Assembly: GCA_045660325.1 (NCBI GenBank)
Contig: JAZRDO010000021.1
Coordinates: forward strand, 1 to 39,086
Origin: SVTX01 sp045660325
Lineage (GTDB): Bacteria > Bacillota > Clostridia > Oscillospirales > CAG-272
Direction of reading: 5' to 3'
DNA: 39,086 nucleotides
The notes below the pieces were generated by a model that was given only the letters and a program-made list of their open reading frames with translations, was not told where the DNA came from and searched no databases. Below are positions 22,519-31,622 of the stretch, piece after piece. The stretch's first letter is position 1; every line of letters starts with the position of its first letter. The position numbers and the translations under genes were made by a program.

Positions 22519-23607
22519 ATGAAAAAGCTTAAATTCATATTTTTAGGATTTATCATTACGGCATTTATACTCCTTCTCGCAAGCTGTACCTGTGTGCCGC
22601 ACGAATTCAACTGGGAGGTCGAAACGGTTATCAAGGATGCAACGTTTACAAACGGCATAACGAAGCGGATCACTTACGCGCCGTATCTGTCGCTTGAAGA
22701 TCCTTATTCCGTCGTTCACAGCAGCGAAACCTACATAAAATTTTACGATGACAAAACTCTCGTGTTCAAGCCCATCGGAGAAGACGAGATTTGCGGCACG
22801 TATACCACCAAAAACAATGGGCTTAAAAACACCACGGTAAATATCGTGCTTGAAAACGGAGAAAAAATAAAGGCTACCGCCGAGGGCGGGGTTATGTACA
22901 CGTCCTCGATAATGTTCTCGTATAAGGGCGACCTATACACCTTTGACGATGAACGCGGTTACAGTAAAACGGAATATCAAAACGACGTTTCAAGTCTTGT
23001 CAATGAATTAAGAGAAGAATATTTTGCCCCCGACAAGCTCACGCGCGCAACCCTCGTATACGACGGAGAATACAAGCTTGTATCCGAGGATGGCGATATT
23101 TTAAATCTTTACTCGGCAAATAATGCCGTTTATGCGATGAAGCTAACATCGGGTGGGCAGCTTTTTGAGCTTGACCATTTAACTGAAGGCGAATGCTTTA
23201 TTCCAAGCTGGTGCTTTAACTCGGATATTCAAAACACCATCATAACTATATACTATATTGAACCGAGCTACGACGATTTCAAGCTCTTGAACGAATATTT
23301 CTATATTCCCGACAATGTTACCGTAGAAAGCATAATAACAAAAACGGATAGCGACGGCGAGGTGATCGAAAACGAGATCACCGACCCCGAAAAGATCGCC
23401 GAGATTCTTGAAACACTGAGAAATATCACTATTTTAAGAATTCCTCCGCAAAACGTGGAATTCACAGACGATATAAATCAATCTGTATTTATTAAGACGA
23501 AGGACGGGGAATACTACGCGGGTCTTGATTACGTGGGTGGGTATATCTATATTGAAAACTACTATTGGAAGCCAAGCGATTGGCCACAATATGATACGTC
23601 AAAATAA
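22519..23607 (+). CDS. Lipoprotein, unknown function
   Basis: The 362-aa protein has a signal peptide ending LASC (Cys23). The mature part starts with a lipocalin-like run of short strands (about 30-140, including the GTYTTKNNGLKNTTVNIVLENGEKI repeat-like stretch) and ends with a DUF-like domain (about 270-355) rich in Tyr. AAAGGCGG lies before the ATG. No named domain is recognised. A surface sensor or stress lipoprotein is possible but unsupported. Confidence 0.72.
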   Translation: MKKLKFIFLGFIITAFILLLASCTCVPHEFNWEVETVIKDATFTNGITKRITYAPYLSLEDPYSVVHSSETYIKFYDDKTLVFKPIGEDEICGTYTTKNNGLKNTTVNIVLENGEKIKATAEGGVMYTSSIMFSYKGDLYTFDDERGYSKTEYQNDVSSLVNELREEYFAPDKLTRATLVYDGEYKLVSEDGDILNLYSANNAVYAMKLTSGGQLFELDHLTEGECFIPSWCFNSDIQNTIITIYYIEPSYDDFKLLNEYFYIPDNVTVESIITKTDSDGEVIENEITDPEKIAEILETLRNITILRIPPQNVEFTDDINQSVFIKTKDGEYYAGLDYVGGYIYIENYYWKPSDWPQYDTSK

Positions 23608-23632
23608 AAAGGTCGCTTCGGCGGCCTTTTTG
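23607..23632 (+). terminator. Terminator of the lipoprotein pair
   Basis: AAAAAGGTCGC/GCGGCCTTTTT stem with a TTCG loop overlaps the stop codon. Confidence 0.88.
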
Positions 23633-23679
23633 TTTATAAGCTTTATACCAAGGTGGACGATAGGTGATCGCCCCCCTAT

Positions 23680-23714
23680 AACTCTTCACTCTGCACTTTT
23701 CACTCTTCACTCCC
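23680..23714. repeat. Heptamer repeat tract
   Basis: ACTCTTC, ACTCTGC, ACTTTTC, ACTCTTC form four 7-bp units, the same type as the right arm at 6326-6359, without the complementary arm. It directly precedes the duplicated promoter. Confidence 0.65.
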
Positions 23715-23717
23715 CTC

Positions 23718-23756
23718 CCCCCCTCTTGCATATTTTTCGCGTTTATGATATAATAA
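23718..23756 (+). promoter_or_regulatory. MFS gene promoter, second copy of the 39-bp segment
   Basis: TTGCAT (23726-23731) and TATAAT (23749-23754), 17 bp apart, in a segment identical to 21951-21989. Confidence 0.8.
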
Positions 23757-23786
23757 TTATATATGTAAAAATTAAAGGAGCCGAAA

Positions 23787-25082
23787 ATGAAAAAGATAAA
23801 CAAAACGAAGTTTTACGCGTCTCTTATAATCTTCAGCCTTATAGGTCAGGTCGCTTGGGTTGTGGAAAATATGTATTTCAACGTATTTATCTACAATATG
23901 TTCAATGCCAGCCCCGCGGATATTTCCGCAATGGTTATGGCGTCCGCGATCGCCGCAACGGTAACGACCCTGCTTATCGGCGCGCTCTCAGACAAGCTCG
24001 GCAAAAGAAAAATATTTATGTGCGCGGGCTATATCCTCTGGGGTATTTCCATTCTCGCGTTTGCATTCATTCGCGTTGACGTAATAGGAAAGCTCTTCCC
24101 TGCCGTATCCGCCTCCGCGCTCTGCATTACGCTTGTAATAATTATGGACTGTGTTATGACCTTCTTCGGCTCGTCTGCAAACGACGCGGCGTTCAATGCC
24201 TGGCTCACGGATATGACCGACAACACAAACCGAGGCAAAGCGGAGGGTATCAACGCTATGATGCCTCTCGTTGCAATTCTTGCGGTGTTCGGCGGATTTA
24301 TGTCCTTTGATCTTGCAAAGAGCGAGAGCTGGACAACTATTTTCGCAATCATCGGCGGCGTTGTAATCGTAATCGGTATACTCGGCTTCTTTATCATTGA
24401 ATCCAACGAGCAAAAGAGCGTAGAAAACTCAAGCTACTTTAAGAATATTTTCTACGGCTTCCGTCCTTCCGTTGTAAAAGCGAACATTCCGCTTTATCTC
24501 TATCTTATCGCGTTCGCGATCTTCGGCATTTCCATTCAGATATTTATGCCCTATCTGATTATTTACTATGAAAAGACTCTCGCGCTTGAGGGCTACGTTC
24601 TCATTATGGCGCCCGCAATAGTTCTTGCGAGTATTTTCACGGTATTTTGGGGCAGAGCATACGACAAGCTCGGATTTAATAAGGCGATCATCCCCTCGCT
24701 CTCCCTCCTCTCTCTCGGCTATATTCTCCTTTTTGCATTCACAAACACAGTCCTCGTGTTTATCGGCTCGCTCCTTATGATGTGCGGCTACCTCTCGGGC
24801 GCGGCAGTATTCGGCGCGGTAATCAGAGATAAGACTCCCGACTCCAAGGCAGGTATGTTCCAGGGACTCCGCATTATCAATCAGGTGCTTATCCCCGGTG
24901 TTATTGGCCCCAAGATCGCGGAGCTGATCCTTCGCGACGCCGAGATGATCACAAACAACGACGGCACGACCTCCTTCTTGCCCAGCCGTTGGATATTTGT
25001 CGGCGCGCTTGCGGTTATCGTCCTCGTCGGTGCATATCTCATCCCCGTAGGACTCAAAAACAAGACGAAAAAGGTAAAATAA
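23787..25082 (+). CDS. MFS transporter
   Basis: The 431-aa protein has 12 predicted helices. The major-facilitator motif A is GALSDKLGKRK (about residues 65-75) between helices 2 and 3, and a related WGRAYDKLGFNKA lies between helices 8 and 9. DMTDNTNRGKAEGINAMM between helices 4 and 5 resembles the sugar-cation (GPH-like) branch, so a glycoside or similar solute is a reasonable guess. AAAGGAG precedes the ATG. Confidence 0.85.
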   Translation: MKKINKTKFYASLIIFSLIGQVAWVVENMYFNVFIYNMFNASPADISAMVMASAIAATVTTLLIGALSDKLGKRKIFMCAGYILWGISILAFAFIRVDVIGKLFPAVSASALCITLVIIMDCVMTFFGSSANDAAFNAWLTDMTDNTNRGKAEGINAMMPLVAILAVFGGFMSFDLAKSESWTTIFAIIGGVVIVIGILGFFIIESNEQKSVENSSYFKNIFYGFRPSVVKANIPLYLYLIAFAIFGISIQIFMPYLIIYYEKTLALEGYVLIMAPAIVLASIFTVFWGRAYDKLGFNKAIIPSLSLLSLGYILLFAFTNTVLVFIGSLLMMCGYLSGAAVFGAVIRDKTPDSKAGMFQGLRIINQVLIPGVIGPKIAELILRDAEMITNNDGTTSFLPSRWIFVGALAVIVLVGAYLIPVGLKNKTKKVK

Positions 25083-25136
25083 TACAAGCTTTCCCCTGAA
25101 AATTTGTTTACTCAATTACCAATTTTTCCCGACCTA

Positions 25137-25165
25137 TTGCATTTTTCGGAAAAATGTGTTAAAAT
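25137..25165 (+). promoter_or_regulatory. Promoter of the GltS-like gene
   Basis: TTGCAT (25137-25142) and TAAAAT (25160-25165), 17 bp apart. Confidence 0.72.
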
Positions 25166-25205
25166 AAAGTAAAATTAAGAATTTTTAAGAAATGAGGTTA
25201 TCAGT

Positions 25206-26759
25206 ATGGCTTGGAATTTCTCTTTGGCTAACTATGCGTCAGTATGGGCGCTGCTGGTCCAGATCGGTCTGCTCCTGCTATTTTTGCTCGTGGGTAACAT
25301 ACTGCGAAGAAAGATCCCGATCCTAAGAAAATGTCATATTCCATCCGCTCTCATAGGTGGAGCGATCCTTCTTATCGTTAAGCTTATTACCAACGCGATC
25401 ACCAAGCGCGCGGGCGTTTCCTTCGAATTTGTAAACGACGGCGTTATGCAGGTCATTACATATCACAGCCTTGCGATCGGCTTTGCCGCGATTTCTCTTC
25501 GAACCGAAAAGGCACAGACTAAGGCGCGTCGCACACAGGTATTTGAATTCGGTGCGCTTCAGGGCGGAACGTATATGCTTCAGGCGGCCTTAGGACTTGC
25601 CGTAACAATAGTTATGTTCCTTTTCACAAAGCCCGGACAAAACGGAATTTCCTATATGTTCAACGTTGTGAGCTCCTGGACGAGCAAGAGCGAATTTATT
25701 ACCAATATAATCAACAGCATTAAGGATTTCTTACAGCCTCTGCTTGAGGGCAACAACGTTATCTCCTACGTATGCGGAATTATTCTTCCCTTGGGCTTCG
25801 GTCAGGGCCCCGGTAACGCTCTTACGTGGGATATCAACTACACAAACACTCCCGCTACGTTCTTCTCGGGTAACGGAAGCTTCGGTCTTTCCTTGGCCTC
25901 TATCGGCTTTATCGTAGCATCCATATTCGGCGTTATTTACATCAACGTACAGAAAAAGCGCGGCCTTCTTACTCCCCGTGTAAGAGACGACAGCGCCGAG
26001 ATGTCGGTATCGGAATTCCAGGATCCCGACGAGATCCCCGATAACGAGTCCGTTGATAAATTTACAATCCAGCTCGGCTTCGTTGCGGTTGCATACGCGC
26101 TCTCATTCGGCCTTATGTGTCTGCTCAGTCTCAACAGCTTCCTCAACACTCTCGCTTGGGGCTTCAACTTCCTTTGGGCTTCCCTTGCAGCGATCCTTGT
26201 AAAGTTTGTTGTAAAGCAGCTCCGCAAGAAAAAGCTTATGCATCGCGGATACATAAACAACTACCAGATGGAGAGAGTTTCAGGCTTCTTCTTCGATCTT
26301 ATGATCGTTGCGGGCGTTGCGGCAATTGAAATTGACGATATTAAGAATTACATCATTCCCATCGTTGTTCTCAGTATAGTCGGCGCATTCGCTACTCTCA
26401 TATACATTCGCAAGGTTACGAAAAACTGCTTCCGCGGCTTTGAAAACGAAACCTTCCTTATGGCGTTCGGTACACTTACGGGTACGGCGTCCAACGGTAT
26501 GATACTTATGAAGGAAATCGACCCCGATCTCCGCACACCCACATCAAACCTCTACATTCTCTCAAACTTCCCCGCAATGATAATGATAGCTCCGCTTCTT
26601 CTCCTTCTGAATTTTGCAGGCAGCTCATTTACAAACGCGATTATCGCGTGCGGAATATTCTTCGTTCTGTGGATAGTTTACACGGTATTCCTTTTCCGCA
26701 GAAAGATATTTAAGAAGAGATACAAGAATAATCCCGCGCCCGAGTGGCACGAGGAATAA
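25206..26759 (+). CDS. Sodium/glutamate symporter-like (GltS family) protein
   Basis: The 517-aa membrane protein has two inverted halves typical of the GltS/ESS family. The two re-entrant signatures are GFGQGPGNALTWD (about 198-210) and FGTLTGTASNGMILMKEIDPD (about 418-438). Family members import glutamate with Na+. It is about 100 residues longer than E. coli GltS because of a charged cytoplasmic loop (about 255-285) and longer ends. The ligand may therefore differ. It is monocistronic, with its own promoter and terminator. Confidence 0.82.
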   Translation: MAWNFSLANYASVWALLVQIGLLLLFLLVGNILRRKIPILRKCHIPSALIGGAILLIVKLITNAITKRAGVSFEFVNDGVMQVITYHSLAIGFAAISLRTEKAQTKARRTQVFEFGALQGGTYMLQAALGLAVTIVMFLFTKPGQNGISYMFNVVSSWTSKSEFITNIINSIKDFLQPLLEGNNVISYVCGIILPLGFGQGPGNALTWDINYTNTPATFFSGNGSFGLSLASIGFIVASIFGVIYINVQKKRGLLTPRVRDDSAEMSVSEFQDPDEIPDNESVDKFTIQLGFVAVAYALSFGLMCLLSLNSFLNTLAWGFNFLWASLAAILVKFVVKQLRKKKLMHRGYINNYQMERVSGFFFDLMIVAGVAAIEIDDIKNYIIPIVVLSIVGAFATLIYIRKVTKNCFRGFENETFLMAFGTLTGTASNGMILMKEIDPDLRTPTSNLYILSNFPAMIMIAPLLLLLNFAGSSFTNAIIACGIFFVLWIVYTVFLFRRKIFKKRYKNNPAPEWHEE

Positions 26760-26761
26760 AA

Positions 26762-26794
26762 TAAAACCCCTTTCGGTAACCGAAAGGGGTTTTT
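26762..26794 (+). terminator. Terminator of the GltS-like gene
   Basis: AAAACCCCTTTCGG/CCGAAAGGGGTTTT stem with a short TAA-type loop and T-tract. Confidence 0.9.
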
Positions 26795-26798
26795 GCTA

Positions 26799-27234
26799 TG
26801 CGCCGAAGAATCAGCGGAGCAGCTGAATTAATTCGGATGCAGAAGTCGGGAATCGGACAATCGTAGGCATACAGGGGTACGCCAGAGAGTCCGAGCGCGG
26901 CTAAAAAGCCACATAAATGAAGAAACCCGTCGATTTTTTTCGGCGGGTTTCAACCTTAATAGATTAGTCTTAAAATTTAAATTAAACTGAATTAATTTTC
27001 CGTGTGGCTTTTGTTCTGCGCCGAAGAATCAGCGGGGCAGCTGAATTAATTCGGATGCAGAAGTCGGGAATCGGACAATCGTAGGCGTACAGGGGTACGC
27101 CAGAGAGTCCGAGCGCGGCTAAAAAGCCACATAAATGAAGAAACCCGTCGATTTTTTTCGGCGGGTTTCAACCTTAATAGATTAGTATTAAAATTTAAAT
27201 TAAACTGAATTAATTTTCCGTGTGGCTTTTGTTC
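26799..27234. repeat. 218-bp tandem duplication of an operon end
   Basis: Two copies (26799-27016 and 27017-27234) differ at only a few positions. A third partial copy continues into the coding end of the ABC exporter gene (from 27235). Read on the minus strand each unit holds the last dozen codons of that gene with stop, an intrinsic terminator (GAAACCCGCCG/CGACGGGTTTC-type, 27141-27168 and 26923-26950), and about 110 bp with nested stems: TCGGAC/GTCCGA around GGCGTAC/GTACGCC. In copy 1 the inner stem has A in place of G, which breaks one pair. No ORF of note lies inside. Confidence 0.85.
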
Positions 27235-29123
27235 TGCGCTGAAGTAATCAGCTGCTTATTATACTGCATTGTATAAAGCTTGTAGTACCTGCCGCGAAGC
27301 TTAAGAAGCTCGTTATGAGTTCCCTCCTCCATAATCTCGCCGTGCGACAAAAGAATAATATTGTCGGCATGCTGGATCGTGGAAAGACGGTGTGCAACTA
27401 TAAGCATCGTGCCTATATTCATCATCTTCTCAAGCGAATCCTGAATAAGCACCTCAGTCTCGGTGTCGATATTCGCGGTTGCCTCATCAAGAATCATAAC
27501 GCTCGGCTTATGAATTACCGTTCTCGCGAACGAGAGAAGCTGTCTCTGTCCTGCGGAGAAGTTGTTACCTCTCTCACGCACAGGCTCGTCAAGACCGCCC
27601 TCAAGCTTGTCGATGAACTTGTCCGCGTTTACGTACTGACACGCCGCGCGTATCTCCTCATCCGTAAACTTATCGTTTCCGAGAGTGATATTCGTCTTGA
27701 TCGTTCCCGCAAAGAGGAATACGTCCTGAAGCATCTGTCCAAAATGACGGCGGAGCGAGGATATCTTTATATCCTTGATATTAACTCCGTCAATTAAGAT
27801 CTCGCCCTTCTGTATTTCGTAGTTGCGGCAAATAAGTGAAAGGATCGTAGACTTACCCGAACCCGTCGAGCCTATAAACGCAACGGTCTGGTTGGGCTTG
27901 ATGTGGAAGGAAACGCCCTTCAATACCCACTCACCGGGCACGTATGCAAACCATACGTCGCGGAACTCGATCTCGCCCTTGATCTCGTCCATCTCAATTG
28001 CTCCCTCGGTGTCAACGACCTTAGGCTCGATATCGAGAATTGTGAAGATCTTTTCGGCGGACGCGAATGCGCTCTGGAGCCAGTTGAACTGCTCAGCCAA
28101 GCTCTGAATCGGGTTAAAGAACTTATTGATATACATATAGAAGGCAACCATCACGGCGCTATCTATCTTTTGTCCCAAGAATTCCGCGCCGTCAAGATAT
28201 CCCTTCGCTCCGAAGAAGAAGAGGCAGACAACCGAGAAGATATAAAGCATATAGACCATAGGTCTGAATACGCCGAAAACGAATATCTGATTTCTCTTTG
28301 CCTTTGCAAGCTTGCGGTTCTTCTCCGAGAACTCGCGCATCTTCTTGTCCTGACAGTTGAATATCTGTGTTATCTTCATGCCCGAGAGGTTTTCGGAGAG
28401 GAAGGTATTGATATCGGTCGTGCCGTCCTTAACCTTTCTGTACGCCGCGCGGGAGAACTTTCTGAATATAAGTGTAAATACAACGATAAAGGGTACGAAG
28501 CAAAGCACCATAAGTGTCAACGTGTAGTTAACACAAAGCATTGCGATGAGGATACCCACAATAACGAACACGTTCTTTACAAGGTTTACGATAAGGTTTG
28601 TAAACATCATAGAGATCGAGCCTGTGTCGTTAGCAACTCTTGTTACAAGCTTACCTACGGGCATTTCGTTTAACTGCTCGTGGGAGAGGCTCTCAATGTG
28701 AGTAAATACATCCTCGCGAAGCTTCGAGAGGATCTTCTGACCTGTCTTCTGGAGAATGATCGCCTGAGCGTAGGTACAGATAAGTGAAACCACGAGAATG
28801 GACGCGTAGACCGCAACCATTACGTAAAGCTTTGAAATTTCAAAGCCCTCGATCTTGATAAGGTCCTGAATTTCGGAAATAAGAAGCGGAGAAACTATAT
28901 CGTAGGCTATCGAGAAAAGCATAATGAAAAGAACGAGAATAAAGCTCTTTATATGCGGTCTTGCATAACGGAGAAGTCTCTTTGCGATCTCGCCGTCCTT
29001 CATGTTTCGGTCAAAGCCGATAGTCTCCTTTTTGTTCTTCATCGTAGCGTATGCAATAATGAAGATCGTAGCAAACACGCCGATAATGGCGCCTATTATG
29101 AGTACGGGAAGATAATCACGCAT
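27210..29123 (-). CDS. ABC exporter half-transporter, catalytically complete subunit
   Basis: This type IV ABC exporter of 637 aa has an extra N-terminal helix, six transmembrane helices (about 55-350) and an ATPase domain with Walker A GSTGSGKST, signature FSAGQRQ, Walker B MILDEATANID with catalytic Glu, and AHRLST. The partner encoded upstream has a degenerate site, so the two form a heterodimer like BmrC/BmrD or TM287/TM288, which export drugs or lipids. The ATG at 29123 has AGGAGG nine bases before it; the ATG at 29132 is also possible. The end of the gene lies inside a tandem duplication. Confidence 0.9.
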   Translation of the reverse strand: MRDYLPVLIIGAIIGVFATIFIIAYATMKNKKETIGFDRNMKDGEIAKRLLRYARPHIKSFILVLFIMLFSIAYDIVSPLLISEIQDLIKIEGFEISKLYVMVAVYASILVVSLICTYAQAIILQKTGQKILSKLREDVFTHIESLSHEQLNEMPVGKLVTRVANDTGSISMMFTNLIVNLVKNVFVIVGILIAMLCVNYTLTLMVLCFVPFIVVFTLIFRKFSRAAYRKVKDGTTDINTFLSENLSGMKITQIFNCQDKKMREFSEKNRKLAKAKRNQIFVFGVFRPMVYMLYIFSVVCLFFFGAKGYLDGAEFLGQKIDSAVMVAFYMYINKFFNPIQSLAEQFNWLQSAFASAEKIFTILDIEPKVVDTEGAIEMDEIKGEIEFRDVWFAYVPGEWVLKGVSFHIKPNQTVAFIGSTGSGKSTILSLICRNYEIQKGEILIDGVNIKDIKISSLRRHFGQMLQDVFLFAGTIKTNITLGNDKFTDEEIRAACQYVNADKFIDKLEGGLDEPVRERGNNFSAGQRQLLSFARTVIHKPSVMILDEATANIDTETEVLIQDSLEKMMNIGTMLIVAHRLSTIQHADNIILLSHGEIMEEGTHNELLKLRGRYYKLYTMQYNKQLITSAQNKSHTEN

Positions 29124-30900
29124 TTTGTCCATCCTCCTCATCCTCAAGCTTCTGTAAGTCAACCGAGCGACGGTATTCCGCGCAGGTCTCATAGAGAGAA
29201 TCGTGGTCGCCCACGCCTATCACTCTGCCGTCCTCGATATAAATGATCTTGTCCATATCCTTGATAGTAGAAACTCTGTGCGCGATAAGAATAGTCGTCT
29301 TACCCGCTCTCTCCTCGCGGAGATTCTGAAGGATCTTCTTCTCGGTCTTTACGTCAACCGCGGAAACCGAGTCGTCAAGAATAAGTATGGGAGCATCCTT
29401 TATAAGCGCGCGGGCAATGGAAATTCTCTGCTTTTGTCCGCCCGATACGGTTACACCGCGCTCACCGAGTACGGTCTTATACTGATCCTTGAAATCAATA
29501 ATATTGTCGTGAACGTCGGAGAGGATAGCCGCTTTTTGAACCATTTCCTCATCAAGCGCCGTATCAAACGCGAAGCCGATATTGTTCTCGATCGTATCCG
29601 AGAACAGGAAATTATCCTGCGGAACGTATGCTGCCGCATTGCGAAGGCTCTTTATAGAAATGGAATTTATATCGTAATCGTCGATAAATATCTTTCCGTC
29701 CTCTACGTTGTACATACGCAAGATAAGGTCAACGATACTCGTCTTGCCCGAGCCCGTCTTACCGATAATACCAACGTTCTCGCCCGCCTCAATTGTAAAG
29801 GAAACTCCGTCAAGCACGTTGAAATCCTTTGTCTCGTACTTAAACGTAAGGTCGCGGAATTCAATTCTGCCCTTGATATCCGTTGCGTCGACAACACCCT
29901 CACGGTCGCTGATCTCGGGAGACTCGTCGAGAAGCTCGCTGATTCTCTTGAGCGACGCCTTACCGCGAGAGATCATATCAATAAGCTCGGAAACCGCCAT
30001 AATAGGCCATACGATAGCTGTAAAATAGCCGATAAACTCAAAGAGGTCTCCGACACTGAACGCGCCCGTATGCACAAGGTAACCGCCGTATCCGAGAATA
30101 ACGCATATTACGGATTCAACGAAAAGTGTTACGAGAATTCTGAAGAGAGTGGACATCTTGGCATAAGCAACGTTCTTTTCCTCGTTGAGCTTATTGAGCT
30201 TCTTGAATTCCCAAAGCTCGTGGCCTTCCTTAACGAACGCCTTAATAACCGCAATACCCGAGAAGCTTTCCTGCGAAAAATCGGAGAGCTTTGAGAATGC
30301 CTCCTGTCTTTCGTCCCACTTCTTCATCATATATTTACTTACAACGGCGCCCGATGCCATAAGCAGCGCCATAGGAATAAGAGCAAGTAACGTAAGCAGA
30401 GGATCCTTCTTTGCCATTTCAAGAATTGAAAGACCACCGAGAAGCACCGCGTCAAAGAACATCATAATTCCCATGCCGAAGCATTCCTGCACGGTTTCAA
30501 GGTCGTTTGTGAAGAGCGCCATAAGGTCGCCTACCTTGTTCTTATGATAGTAGTTGTTCGAGAGCTTTCTGCAATTGTCAAACATTCTGTCACGAAGGTC
30601 GCACTCAACTCTGATACCCGTACCAAAAAGACAAATTCTCCAAAGGAATCTGCCGATTACCATTCCCATAACTACTAAGATCATAGGAATACATATCTTA
30701 AAGATAACAAAGTCAAGATCAAACGCAGTCTCGACTCCACGGAATTCAACGGGATCTCCGTTAAGTCCCGTAATCACCATATTATAGAACTTGGGGACCA
30801 AAAGCTGAAGATAGTCAACCGCAAAAAGCGCCGCAATACCGCCCAAGATCGCAGGCAGACACTTCCAATAATATCGGTTAATGTGTTTTCCGAACAGCAT
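29116..30900 (-). CDS. ABC exporter half-transporter, degenerate-site subunit
   Basis: The 594-aa half-transporter has six membrane helices (about 15-310) and an ATPase domain with Walker A GKTGSGKTS, signature VSGGQKQR and Walker B LILDDSVSAVD. The catalytic Glu after Walker B is Asp, as in the degenerate subunit of heterodimeric exporters (BmrC, TM287). Together with the next gene, which overlaps it by a few bases, it makes one pump with one active and one regulatory ATP site. It is first in a two-gene operon. Confidence 0.9.
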   Translation of the reverse strand: MLFGKHINRYYWKCLPAILGGIAALFAVDYLQLLVPKFYNMVITGLNGDPVEFRGVETAFDLDFVIFKICIPMILVVMGMVIGRFLWRICLFGTGIRVECDLRDRMFDNCRKLSNNYYHKNKVGDLMALFTNDLETVQECFGMGIMMFFDAVLLGGLSILEMAKKDPLLTLLALIPMALLMASGAVVSKYMMKKWDERQEAFSKLSDFSQESFSGIAVIKAFVKEGHELWEFKKLNKLNEEKNVAYAKMSTLFRILVTLFVESVICVILGYGGYLVHTGAFSVGDLFEFIGYFTAIVWPIMAVSELIDMISRGKASLKRISELLDESPEISDREGVVDATDIKGRIEFRDLTFKYETKDFNVLDGVSFTIEAGENVGIIGKTGSGKTSIVDLILRMYNVEDGKIFIDDYDINSISIKSLRNAAAYVPQDNFLFSDTIENNIGFAFDTALDEEMVQKAAILSDVHDNIIDFKDQYKTVLGERGVTVSGGQKQRISIARALIKDAPILILDDSVSAVDVKTEKKILQNLREERAGKTTILIAHRVSTIKDMDKIIYIEDGRVIGVGDHDSLYETCAEYRRSVDLQKLEDEEDGQNA

Positions 30901-30947
30901 TTATTCCACCTCCTCTTTTTTATACATAAATATAAATACTAACTTTT

Positions 30948-30976
30948 ATTGTACCATCTTATATTATGAATGTCAA
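30948..30976 (-). promoter_or_regulatory. Promoter of the ABC exporter operon
   Basis: On the minus strand TTGACA (30971-30976) and TACAAT (30948-30953) are 17 bp apart. AATACTAA occurs at 30935 and again at 30976, flanking the core promoter as direct repeats, a possible regulator site. No regulator gene is adjacent. Confidence 0.75.
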
Positions 30977-31027
30977 TACTAATACGTTAAAAAACCGACA
31001 TTATTTGCCCGATTTATCATATTATTG

Positions 31028-31056
31028 TTGATTTTCAGTTTATTTTATGTTATAAT
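31028..31056 (+). promoter_or_regulatory. Promoter of the GNAT/HEPN-like unit
   Basis: TTGATT (31028-31033) and TATAAT (31051-31056), 17 bp apart, divergent from the ABC operon. Confidence 0.75.
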
Positions 31057-31085
31057 TAAAAAAGAAAATAAGAGAGGGGAAAAAT

Positions 31086-31601
31086 ATGGGAACAGTCATT
31101 CGCAGGTCGTCGATGCAGGACACCGAAAAAATGCTTGAAATATTCGACGAGGCAAGAAAAAGCATCGCCGCGCTCGGCATCGATCAGTGGCAAAACGGTT
31201 ACCCGCACCGCGAGATAATTGAAGGCGACGTCTCTCGCGGATACTCCCGCGTAATTGAAATCGACGGCAAGCTTTCAGCTACCTTTGCCGTAATAGACGA
31301 CGGCGAGCCCACGTATAACAAAATATATGACGGCGAGTGGCTTACAGGAAAGACCGAGGACTATATCGCGATCCACCGCGTTGCCATACTCGTTGCATGT
31401 CGCGGTAAGGGTGTTGCGGAAAAAATGATCGCCCATGCGCAGGACGAGGCGATCTCACTCGGTCGCAAATCCATTCGCATAGATACCCACCGCGGAAACG
31501 TCGTTATGAGAAAAATGCTTGAGAAGAACGGCTTTACCCATTGCGGCACGATCTTTCTTGAAAACGGCGACGAGCGGGTAGCTTATGAGCTTATAATTTA
31601 A
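31086..31601 (+). CDS. GNAT-family N-acetyltransferase
   Basis: The 171-aa enzyme has motif A as VAILVACRGKGVAEKMIAHA (about 99-118) and a C-terminal IRIDTHRGNVVMRKMLEKNGF, close to the RimI/YkkB-like group. The substrate is unknown. AGAGAGGGG precedes the ATG. It is followed 21 bp later by a HEPN-like gene on the same transcript. Confidence 0.85.
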   Translation: MGTVIRRSSMQDTEKMLEIFDEARKSIAALGIDQWQNGYPHREIIEGDVSRGYSRVIEIDGKLSATFAVIDDGEPTYNKIYDGEWLTGKTEDYIAIHRVAILVACRGKGVAEKMIAHAQDEAISLGRKSIRIDTHRGNVVMRKMLEKNGFTHCGTIFLENGDERVAYELII

Positions 31602-31622
31602 AAACACATAAAGGAGTAACAT

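Noticed and set aside
29203..30294. 363-codon plus-strand frame opposite the ABC exporter
   Set aside because: Overlaps the ATPase domain with intact Walker motifs on the other strand; composition is that of a reversed coding sequence.
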